Shown in pieces: positions 54,879 to 64,000 of a stretch of DNA of 64,000 nt. The notes beneath the pieces are model-generated. The model did no database searches. It was not told where the DNA came from and saw nothing but the letters and a program-made list of their open reading frames with translations. Each line of letters starts with the position of its first letter. Position 1 is the first letter of the stretch. Both the position numbers and the translations under genes were made by a program. The DNA comes from Bombardia bombarda (taxonomy: Eukaryota > Ascomycota > Sordariomycetes > Sordariales > Lasiosphaeriaceae): contig JAULSR010000011.1 of the NCBI GenBank assembly GCA_030512295.1, forward strand, positions 310,001 through 374,000. The letters run 5' to 3'.

Positions 54879-56522
54879 TGTGGCGGTTGGATATTGGTGA
54901 TGTGGAAGAATATGGTGTGGATGTAAACAGTATTGGAATGTTCTTGATATTGGACAACTTGGGGAGAGGATAGAGTGTGTTTAAACTTGGAAGATGGGGA
55001 GAGGGAGTGGCAGTTAGGTCAATGATATATATGCTTTGGTTGAAAGCCGGGATGGTAGAAACAATTGCATGGAAACAGTAGCAGTGAAGGATTGAGAGGA
55101 TTCGAGATTGATATATGCCGACTTTGGTTGGCCAAAGAGAGGCTTTGAGGGGGTAAAGTGAACTTGGATTTACCTACCTTACCTGTGTCCACCTGCGCCA
55201 AAGGTACCTACCTTCTTACACGGTCCACATCCAATTGATGAGAAACATTGTCGTACTTTGCGTAAATGCATTGAACATCTGCTGATTCCTGTGGTTCTTG
55301 GCGGGTCATCTACCGGCGGCGTTAGCAGAGTGAGCAATGTAGATCAGATTGGGCCCTAAATTTGGTCTGGTATTGGCATCGAGAAACGCTGTGACGCTCA
55401 GTCTGGGCGTTGACGGGAGTCTTGTGCGTGTTTGAGGCCCGGGAAGCATGGGCGCTAGGCCTGGAACGGTGGTGCCGTTTGCCCAATGGACCGCCGCGGG
55501 GGGCTAGCGGGGACAGTGCTACACTGGGTTGACTGGCTCACTGGGTGGAATGCCTGTCTGCGGGATCATGGGGAAAGTTTTGTGGCATTTGGGGTCACGG
55601 AAGCTCTGGAGAGATCCACGGAACCTACCTGAAAATCGAGTGGATCGCTGGATCGTAGCGGAGAGAACCCGGAAGGTACGACTGGGGCACAGCGTTTGCT
55701 GCGACTTCTCGATATAGACCTCAAGTGCGTGACTTCCTTGACCGACCTGACTAAAACGGAAGGTTCGTTCTCCACGACCAGGATCGCGCGTCAATTAAGG
55801 TAGCAGTACCTTATGGAAGGAAGGTATGTATGTCGAATTCTCGTACAACAGCAACAACCTCGCCGACGACCGACCAATTCCCAGGAGCGTGAGGAAAGTT
55901 TTGCGCTGTGGTGCGTCAATTCTCCCATGGACCCGTCTCCCATCTCCCGCATTTCCCGTTCCTCAGTGCGAGTCTTGGCTGATTCTTGGCCGTCTCTTGG
56001 CCTTCTTGGCCTTCTCTTGGCCACTCTCTTAGCCCCTCCGCCAAGACGATTATCCTCGCGCAGATCTCGCTCGGCCACAAGCCACTCCGGCCCGAATCGC
56101 CCAGTCGCCACGCGTACCTTTCTTCCTTTGGCCCTACCTGGCCACTACAAAGCTTGATCGCGCAGTATTCACGCACTACATAACGTCCATTGGTAGCACT
56201 ACAGCCACTGGAAAAGAGGTCTACTTGCCTACGGGCTACAGGCGGACACAGCGGCTTGGTTTCGATCTTGCAGTGCCCGCTCTCGAACGCTTCTCATCTT
56301 GCAACACACGTCAGATCCGCCCGTTGTTTGGCTTGGCTGCGTATGGACGCCGATGCTCCTTGGCTTGCTTCATCTCAATCAGGGGCTGAGCGCGTCTGTC
56401 TACGCAGTGCCTTGAGGCAGAATATTCCACTTTTGCGGGCCGCCCAGGCACGATTCACCACCAAAACAGCAGTTGTGGTCTTGGCTTCACTCCTTGGCTC
56501 TGTGCGCCTCAAGTGTCGTTAG

Positions 56523-56690
56523 TTGATCGACAATGCTGATTTCCTCCTCAGCGAGAACTACGACGACGACGACGACGACGACGACGACAGCTACGACAAC
56601 CACGAGCTACACAATCCAGAGAGACTTGGCATGTACTTTGCTGACATGGTCCTCGCTGTATTTGCAATCTTGAGGTGGCTCAAGCGATGA
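56523..56690 (+). other. Open segment with poly-Asp tract and hydrophobic end, possible terminal exon
   Basis: After an acceptor-like TTAG at 56519-56522, a 55-codon frame is open to TGA. It has an acidic start (L-L-S-E-N-Y), nine Asp from an (ACG)n array, and then L-G-M-Y-F-A-D-M-V-L-A-V-F-A-I-L-R-W-L-K. No upstream exon was found, so this is not called as a gene. The alternative frame gives poly-Thr. Confidence 0.25.
56560..56588. repeat. (ACG)9 microsatellite
   Basis: Nine and two-thirds perfect copies of ACG. Confidence 0.95.
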
Positions 56691-57650
56691 TGACACCTAT
56701 TCGTCACGACTCGGATCCCAATATCATCTTCCCGACTCGCAGGGCACTAACAGCTGTCTCCCTTGCCAAGAGACCGGTGCAGGTCGGTTGGGGGGCTTGT
56801 GTCTAGAGATCAGAGACGTGAACACCAAGCCTGAGTCGGTGTCCTCCTGCCAAGAGCCTTGTGTTCACTCAACAGCGAGATAGCTGTAGGCCCATATCAC
56901 ACAGCAGAGACAGTCTGATCCTGCTGTGCTGGTCAAGTCAGGGGTCTCATGCCCGGCCTGCAGAGGTCGTCGTTACACGGCTGCAGGGGGGGCTGGGGAG
57001 GCAGCTACCTATTTTCTTCGCATGCCTTTCCGAGCAAGCCGATCGGACCACCCACTCGCCATAGCTTCGGTGCTCGACGCTCTTTCTTTTCAGAGCCCTA
57101 TTGCGAAGCTCTGCGCAACTGCCATTTCCTCTTCATCAGAATCCTGGATGGATTTCTGCACAAAAGCTTGTTAGGAGCTGTCAGGTGCCACAATCTTGGT
57201 GGCCGCCAAGATGCCAAGCCCATCTGCCGTGGTCGTGGTCATATCCCCAGCTAGTGCCCCGGCAGCAAATTCGCCAAGAGTTACAACGAAGATCAAGTCT
57301 CCTTGGCATTCCGCAAGCCTGCACAAACTGACGTGGGAGTGTCTCAAGACAGAATTGCTGGCTCGTCTGCCTCACCGAGAGATAGCAACTTTAGCCACAT
57401 GAGAATTTGCAAGACCTCTTGGCAGAACACCTCCTCAGTGAACCTCTTGGCACGGTACTCAGCTGCGCCCTCTTCGTTGCGAGACAATGTGTCTACGTGA
57501 GGAAGGTGGTGTATGTCGTACGTACATCTAGTGACTACCAAGACTTGGGATGTCACGAATGGCAGTCCCATCGAGTTACACGGCCTTTGACGAGAAGGTT
57601 TGGGCTCTACAAGATGTGTCGATGAAGTCTTGGCACTGTCATGGTTGGCC

Positions 57651-60474
57651 TGATCAAAGATCAAGTGTGGCGGGATTTCCAGATCTGATGAACCCTTGCG
57701 CTCTTTTCGGATTGGTCAGTGCTATGAACAAACAACGACTTGTTGACCCTTTCTACATTAGGGATCCATTGCACTCTGAGGTGATGGCAACCAGGAAGAG
57801 TACAGTGCTCTTTTTCAGCTCGAGCTAATCTGCTGGAATGTCATTAGCCTGTCAGCGAATAGGTAACCGATAGTGAAGTCTATCATTTCCCCCTTTGCAG
57901 CCCACTTTGCACATTGACGTTTCTGGGACACAATCTTTACTGTGTCCCAACGGCGACTGTTATCGCAGGCGTTATGTTCCGTCGTTAAGAAGCTGTCGAA
58001 CACTTATCCAAGGAGTTATTATCCGTTTGGTAGATGGTTCCAGCTATAGTGACACAGGTACACCGTGTACTGGGTCAGGCAAGGCAAGGGACATGGGGAG
58101 AACAAATCCAGTGGGAGCGGCTTGGGTCCGCATCCTGGCAATCGTGCTGAAAATGCGAGGGTCCTCTCCCTGTACGACGAGCGAAACTATTCCAGGCCTC
58201 GGCTTCTCTCCACTGGTGAGTTTTCTCGGCCCATTAGTAGCACAGCGCTGCTTTTACCCAAACAGATATGCATGTGTTCCTAAGATGGACATAATCAGGG
58301 GATGAGCGGATGAGCCTGATCTTCAGTTGGGATTTGAGAGGAAGTGACGGTGCAATAATCAACCCATCCGCCAACAGGACAGCGCTGGTAGGGGTTGACT
58401 CTGCTACACTTTATTAACCATATAACGTTACACATTTGAGGGTTACGCGCAACCCCCCATATGAGAAGCTGTATCTGTTCTAGGATCAAAGCACTGCTGT
58501 CTACGATATTTTACTAACTACCGGCCCTAATTCAGGTTGATGTCAGGAATCTACATTACGGATCATCTGCATTTATCACAGTCATTAGACTGTTTTGGCT
58601 GATGCTCGAGCAAGGTATTGGTTATTCAACGTTTGCTTCATTCAGCTATATCTGTGGCCAAGATAACGCTGTCAAATACAAAGAGAACTGACAGGCAGTT
58701 CTGCAGTAGCGTGGCACAACCTACACCTCCCTTCTCACCGCTACGTACGGTTATGCTATCGGGTATTGAGCAAGATTGAACCCACAGCTTTATAGCCGAC
58801 TTAGTTGTGAAGCCTATCTTGAATTACTCATTAGGCTTCAATTGTCATCCAATCGAAGAAACGGCAACAACATACCATTCTCTGATTTTCGTTTGGTTCA
58901 TCACGTCGTCACCAGCTGAAGATACTGCAACCTTGACCCCTCTGAGTGATTGGTAGGATTTCTGCTTGGGACTTTGATGTGGCATTCTTGCTCAGCAAGA
59001 TAACAAATATGCAAGGTGGTGTGGCGGGTCACTCACTATTCTTAGACAACTTGCAACCCATGCAGGACACGAGCGGAACAACTGCAGCCTGACTAAGAGA
59101 GCTCTACTTGGTACAAGACAGCCTATGAATATTGGACGTTATGGCAAGACTTTTTTGTCATTAAGGATGCAAAGAAGTGTGTCAACCTGCACGGACGAAA
59201 TGAACAAGACACTCGCCAGCCATGGAGCAACGCGTCAACGTATCCAAGCCATCCGACTAGGTGACTTGGTTCGAATTTCAGAATCTCTTGACAAGGAGTT
59301 TTGCAGCCTCTACCCACACACTCCAGTCCAGATTACCGGTATTGCTCGTGTAATCGACGAAGAAGCTCAACACAGTGACATCAGTAGTTAATCTTCTTTA
59401 TTTCAGGGTGTCCCGTCGGAATATGATGATTGTCGTCTAAATATTTCGATCGTGGCTGGCTATCAATCAGTCTCGGCCCTTAAACGTCCACCGGAGAGAG
59501 CAGAATCGGGCATTGTCAGACAGTCTCAGAACTTGTCCGTTCGGTGACGCCAATTTTATTGCCAAGAGTATTGGTGGTGCGCCGAAGGAGGGCAGTTTGA
59601 CGGCACGCTCAGGGGTCCGACACACTCGTCTCTATTGGCGGGCTGCATTGGCGGGTCAAGCAAAAGGTCCCCGCCTGAGGCGGTTGCCGTAGGGCGGGGG
59701 CGCAGGATATGTTTACGTCGGCAGTCGAGTTCGGTTCGGTGCTCCGCTGTCGCTCTCGGCATCCATGACCACAATTGATAAAACTAGCTAGTCGGGCTCT
59801 GCATTTCAAGTCCGGTGGCAGAGAAAAGATCGATATCAGAAGGTGCTCGTACTTCAGCTTCTTTAAGTCTACCAGTCTGGATGCAATATCAGAAAGCAGA
59901 ACACATTTATATACATCTCACCCCACAAGAAGAGAATGATAAAGACTGATGATCTCGTTGCCGTTATACATGACACCGTTTAGAGAACAGTTGGGCTCAG
60001 ATCCAGCGACTCTCCTTAAGCAAAACAGTCTAAAATCAAATCGAAATGCGAGTAACCCCTGATATTGGTTGCCTCATGGGTGTCGAGAGGTGCACCAATG
60101 TATCTGCATGGAATTTTCACACAACGGAAAGACCCCTTCAAGAGGATTCAGGTGTGAGGTGGTGACAAGTAAGGTATGCGTGCCGGTCGCCTCGTGATGC
60201 AACCACTTCAGGCTGTTTATAGAAACAATATATGCAGCTAACAAACAAGACTGCCTACCAGTATTAGGATCAGCCCTAGATACCTATTTGAGCGTTACTA
60301 GGGCCAGTTGCCTCGGAATGGCGACATAACGAAAACTGTCTTCGGGCAAACGAAAAGCCAATATGTATGTCGGCATGGAAGGAGGATATCGAGTGCGATA
60401 TGTACCACTTTTCCTTTAAATGTACGTCCACAAACTAGAACAATCCAAGATTTATCTCGTTAACGCTCAGAACA
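57651..60474. other. Gene desert, right part
   Basis: About 2.8 kb. One small open frame at 59125-59391 is listed separately. Otherwise only short frames are present; the last 100 bases are the leader of the CoA-transferase gene. Confidence 0.45.
59125..59391 (+). CDS. Hypothetical small protein, 88 aa
   Basis: ATG-started frame, hydrophilic, with segments I-R-L-G-D-L-V-R-I-S-E-S-L and V-Q-I-T-G-I-A-R-V-I-D-E-E of ordinary protein-like composition. No domain recognised; it might be a fragment of a decayed gene. Support is weak. Confidence 0.25.
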   Translation: MNIGRYGKTFLSLRMQRSVSTCTDEMNKTLASHGATRQRIQAIRLGDLVRISESLDKEFCSLYPHTPVQITGIARVIDEEAQHSDISS

Positions 60475-62446
60475 ATGGAACCAGAAGACAAACGTATCCC
60501 CGACATATACGGGCCCGGGACCTACACGGACCGGACATTCATTCCCGTCCCACGGGACACAGAACGGATATTTCGGCTTCTTGCCTCGCAAACACCCGGC
60601 TTCACGCAGGATGAGGCGCTGTTGTCCAAGGTCAAATTCGTGGGCGAGGACTATCCAGTCCTACCTGGTCCCATCAAGTCGGTACCCGTGGCGGCGGCAC
60701 TGCATGCCATGGCAGGAGTCGTCGGCGACGAGATTCTCGCCCTCCGTGGCCTCAAGAACCCAGAAAGACAGATAGTCGTCAACACGACGCATGCTGCCTT
60801 CTTCCTAGCCACTGCAGCACTCGTCTATCTAGACCACGAGAGTCTGGCGTCGCTCGGCCAACAGAAGAAGCTCAAGCCCCTTCTGCCGGACTGGGAGCGG
60901 GGATGGCACTCGACACCCCTCAAGCTCCGCGGAACAGGCATCTACCCGACCAGCGTCCCGGGGACGTGGTACTCGCTCCACGGCTCCCTCGACGTGCCGC
61001 CCATGCTCCGGACTCTCGGCATCGACCCGGACGACCCGACCATCGACACCAACGACAAGGCCGCCGCCCTCATCGCCAACACCACATCCAAACTCACCCC
61101 CGCCGAGCTCGAGCTGCACAACCTCCTCCACGGCTTCTGCGGCAGCATCTGCTTCACCCCGCGCAATGGGCCTCGAGCCAAATGGGCCGCTCACTCGCCG
61201 CCCACCCCCTCGTCAACGTCACCCCCCAACTCCACGCCCGCCCCACCCCACCGACCCCCTTCCCCCGCTCCACCCCTCCTCCTCTCCCGACCTCCGCCCC
61301 CTCGCCGGCATCAAAGTCCTCGAGTTCACCCGCATCATCGCGGGCCCGCAGATCGGCGCCCTCCTCTCCTCCTACGGCGCCGACGTAATCCGCATCAGCG
61401 CGCCCCACCTCCGCGACATCGACACCCTCCAGCTCACGCTCAACGCCGGCAAGCGCACCACCGCTCTCGACCTGCGCGACCCGCCCGACCGCGCACACCT
61501 CTCCGCCCTCCTCGCGTCGGCCGACGTGGTCATCCAGGGGTTCCGCCCCGGGCGGCTGGGCGGGGCAAGTCTCGGCGCGCTGCTCGACGTCAACAGCCTG
61601 CTGCTGCGCGCGGCCGACCGCGGCAGGGGCGTCGTCTACGTCAGCGAGAGCTGCTACGGGCCGGACGGGTACTACGCCGAGCGTCCGGGGTGGCAGCAGA
61701 TCGCGGACTGCGCGTCGGGCGCGGCGCACGTGATGGGGCGGGCGCTGGGGCTGGATGGGGGCGAGTGCGTGCTGCCGGCGCTGCCGATCAGCGATATGAC
61801 GACGGGGGTGGTGGCGGGGATCGGGTGCATGCTGGCGCTGAGGGAGAGGGCGGAGAAGGGGGGCAGCTATGTGGTGCATGCGGCGCTTGTGGCGGCGAAT
61901 TGCTATGCGCTGGCCGAGGAGGTGGGCCTGTATGGGCGGGAGGTGGTGAGGGAGTGTCAGGGGAGGTTCGGGTGGGCGGAGATGCGGGGGGCGCATCATG
62001 TGTTGGATTTGATGCGGACGGTGTGGAGGGGGTGGACGGGGACGGGGACCGAGGGGGGGGAGGTTTTGGGGGGGTATTTGAGGGAGGAGAGCGGGTGGTT
62101 TCAGAGCTGGGAGGGGAGCGCGTTTGGGGGGAGGAGGTTGAGTATTTTGAGGCCGGTTGTGAGGTTTGTTGTTGCGGGTGGTGGTGGTGGTGGTGGTGGT
62201 GGGGGAGAAGGGGAGAGGGTGGATGTGAGTACTCCTGAGTGGCGGTCACCGAGCGTGCCGCATGGGTGGGAGAGGAAGGAGCTGGTTAGCTTTGAGAGTA
62301 CGGCGGCGACGGGGACTGTGATGGAAAGAATGATGCAGGGTCGCTTTCCGTCTGTTTTATTTTGGAGATATCGCTGGCGAGAGCATGTAGTCGGCTTGCT
62401 CTCCTGGATTGGACGCATGCCGAAACGCTGGTTTAGCTCGAAGTGA
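60475..62446 (+). CDS. CaiB/BaiF-type class III CoA-transferase, broken by two one-base shifts at C runs
   Basis: From ATG at 60475 the first frame runs about 229 residues (P-V-A-A-A-L-H-A-M-A-G-V-V-G, C-G-S-I-C-F-T-P). Coding sense then passes to a second frame (A-Q-W-A-S-S-Q-M-G-R-S-L-A-A-H-P-L-V-N-V) and a third (D-L-R-P-L-A-G-I-K-V-L-E-F-T-R-I-I-A-G-P), which ends at 62446. The switches fall in C4 at 61157-61160 and C5 at 61262-61266; one added C at each gives one 657-residue frame. Family blocks include L-S-S-Y-G-A-D-V-I-R-I, V-I-Q-G-F-R-P-G, Y-V-S-E-S-C-Y-G-P-D-G, R-P-G-W-Q-Q-I-A-D and P-I-S-D-M-T-T-G. These enzymes move CoA between carboxylic acids. A poly-Gly stretch near the C-terminus comes from a GGT array. 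Confidence 0.8.
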
Positions 62447-63361
62447 GAGCTGCAGCAGGAGCGTAAAGAGTTGTTATTTCACATGATGAAGCACACCAAG
62501 GGCGGCATTTTGGCACACAGAAGGGGTTCTTCTTATGATATTCTCGGACAACTGGTGGATTTGACTTCGGACATTCGTGGAATGAGGTTCCTTTTATCAG
62601 GCTATCAGACATTCTTCCTCTTCTACGGCAGGCACTGGCAACTAGAATAGACTACCTAAGTATTTTACCTAAGTGTTCTTTAACATGTCGCGTATATCAC
62701 CCAGATACCATGCATTCCATCCGCCTTGCATGCATGCGATGTGGCCGCATAATGTTACTGTAACAGCAAGCGGACGAGGGATGATTGGACTCATGCAATA
62801 GCATATCGCTTTACTGACGGCACATCGCCTTGATACCCAGCCCTACAAGCCTGCCTAAGTACATAACTTACCAAAGTAACCTGGCAGCTGCTAGCCAATT
62901 TCGTCATTATACGGCTGATTGTAACCAGAGTACCTAGTCAAAGAGGTGAGCGGCTGAGGGGCTTGAGTGAGGAGGGGCAGGAAGAAGACTACAGGAACGG
63001 CGTATTCCTACAAATAAGATTGACTTTTAGTCAAAGAGCTCCCGATGGCAAGTGGGCAGCTCGCCTATCCTCGGCAAAGGTTTGTCAGGGATCGTTGAGA
63101 ATCAGGAAGATAGGGCGTGTGGCGTTCGATCTGTCCATTCTAGGGCTGAAAGAGAAGTGATATAGAGGCCCAGGGATTTGGTTAACAGTGTTGCCCGCGT
63201 GGGAGTGTATCTTCACACAAGTTAGGTTCTCTAATATGTCAAATTACAAATTGACCAAAACACTCCAAAATCCCATCCTACTCATCAACCAGAATAACCA
63301 TCATTCGCATCCATATCATCACCGACTCCCTCTCTTCACCTCAATCTCACTTCACTTCACT
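62447..63361. other. 3'-3' intergenic region, about 0.9 kb
   Basis: Lies between the convergent CoA-transferase and P450 genes. AT-rich in the middle; ends with a short (CACTT)n run at 63350-63368. No gene. Confidence 0.5.
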
Positions 63362-64000
63362 TCACTTCCTCTCCACAGGCTTGAACCTGACATAAAACGG
63401 CGGCAGCTTCCAAAACGCCATGACCGTGAAATCCCTCTCAAAAACCGGCAATCCATTCCGTCCCGCCACAGCTTCCAGATCAAATCCCCACAGAACCTTG
63501 GCGACAAACAGCCGGATCACAACCGAGGCGATAACCGCGCCAGGACAACCTCTCGGCTCCTGACTGAAGGGCTTAGAGGCTTTGAGACTGTCGTCCTTAT
63601 ATCTCGGATCGTATCTCGGGTGATCGGGCGACAGCCAGCGCTCCGGCCGGAACTTGAGCGGGTCGGTGAAGTAGCGCGGGTGTCTGGCCGCCGCGAACAA
63701 GCCGACCTAGCACACAACTCCCTGCGAGATGTACTTTCCGTCCACGACAGCCCCAGGGCTCACGCGGGGTAGCCCGTCAGCTGTGGCTGAATGAGGCCGC
63801 AAGCTCTCCTGCGCGCAAGCATTCAGGTATTTGAGATTAGTCACCGTCTCTATCTTGATGTCGTCGTAGTCTGCAAACCCTGTCCGTATCTCGTCCACCA
63901 GTGCTGCGTATGCATCGGGTTCGCCGAGGAGAAAAAGGAGAAGGGAGTAGTACTGGTTCGCTACGGGCTGCCAGCCAGCGATCATCACCTGGCCTGATAC
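63362..64000 (-). pseudogene. Cytochrome P450, C-terminal part, with an internal TAG; runs off the window
   Basis: One frame covers the C-terminal third of a P450. It has an I-helix-like segment starting M-I-A-G-W-Q-P-V-A-N, the K-helix E-S-L-R with following G-L-P-R-V-S-P-G-A, F-R-P-E-R-W and the haem loop P-F-S-Q-E-P-R-G-C-P-G. The frame is interrupted by TAG at 63706-63704, in the position between G-V-V-C and V-G-L-F-A-A-A-R-H-P-R-Y-F where a CAG codon would read through. The I-helix lacks the usual A-G-x-(D/E)-T-(T/S). The 5' part lies beyond 64000. The product would be an ER haem monooxygenase; with the stop it is probably inactive, unless the stop is an error. Location next to the CoA-transferase may be chance. 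Confidence 0.75.

Larger units (their letters stand above)
52981..57650. repeat. Dispersed array of CTTGGC/GCCAAG hexamers
   Basis: I count more than 30 copies of CTTGGC or its reverse complement in 4.7 kb, where two to three are expected by chance. The densest part is 55970-57640, with about 19 copies, five of them within 55970-56025. Most are preceded by T or C, giving the form (T/C)CTTGGC; both orientations occur. The array lies in a region with no supported gene. It also includes C18 (53634-53651), long T and A runs near 53865 and 53930, and an (ACG)9 microsatellite. Confidence 0.6.

Noticed and set aside
56190..56522. Plus-strand 110-codon frame in the CTTGGC array
   Set aside because: Starts at TTG, with no domain and no conserved splice partners.

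Overview
The window is nuclear DNA of a filamentous ascomycete (Pezizomycotina). The signs are short GT-AG introns of 54-85 nt with CTAAC/CTGAC-type branch sites, C-ending codons at the 5' ends of genes, a CFEM secreted protein, 2EXR and ankyrin proteins, DAL5-type and drug-type MFS transporters, fungal P450s, and two nuclear tRNA genes (one with an intron). Roughly 23 protein loci and two tRNA genes can be supported. Exon structures were built by hand from splice motifs and frame continuity.

Layout. 0-5 kb: a 15-bp minisatellite, a diverged tandem duplication, a TPR protein and a frameshifted unknown gene. 6-19.2 kb: MFS transporter, AusD-like methyltransferase, small membrane protein, sterol-desaturase-type hydroxylase, tRNA-Leu(AAG), second methyltransferase, Gfo/Idh/MocA oxidoreductase, DAL5-type transporter and tRNA-Asn(GTT). 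This looks like a set of tailoring and transport genes without a backbone synthase. 21-29.7 kb: a nuclease-like gene broken by a 4-bp duplication, an intact MFS transporter with an 11-nt microexon, and a dead P450. 32.5-49.3 kb: type II membrane glycosyltransferase-like protein, ankyrin protein, two unknown genes, an AVO2-like TORC2 subunit whose start codon is split by an intron, two multi-pass membrane proteins, a frameshifted 2EXR protein and a CFEM protein. 49.3-60.5 kb: a gene desert with one decayed coding segment and a dense cluster of the hexamer CTTGGC/GCCAAG. 60.5-64 kb: a frameshifted CaiB/BaiF-type CoA-transferase and the 3' part of a P450.

Four of the breaks (genes at 3152, 44932 and twice at 60475) have the same form: one C missing from a C run on the coding strand. 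Together they suggest consensus homopolymer errors rather than four independent gene deaths. The two P450 loci and the nuclease-like gene carry breaks of other kinds (TGG>TAG, CAG>TAG, a CATG duplication) and are better pseudogene candidates. No virus, classical transposon, rRNA or CRISPR was recognised.
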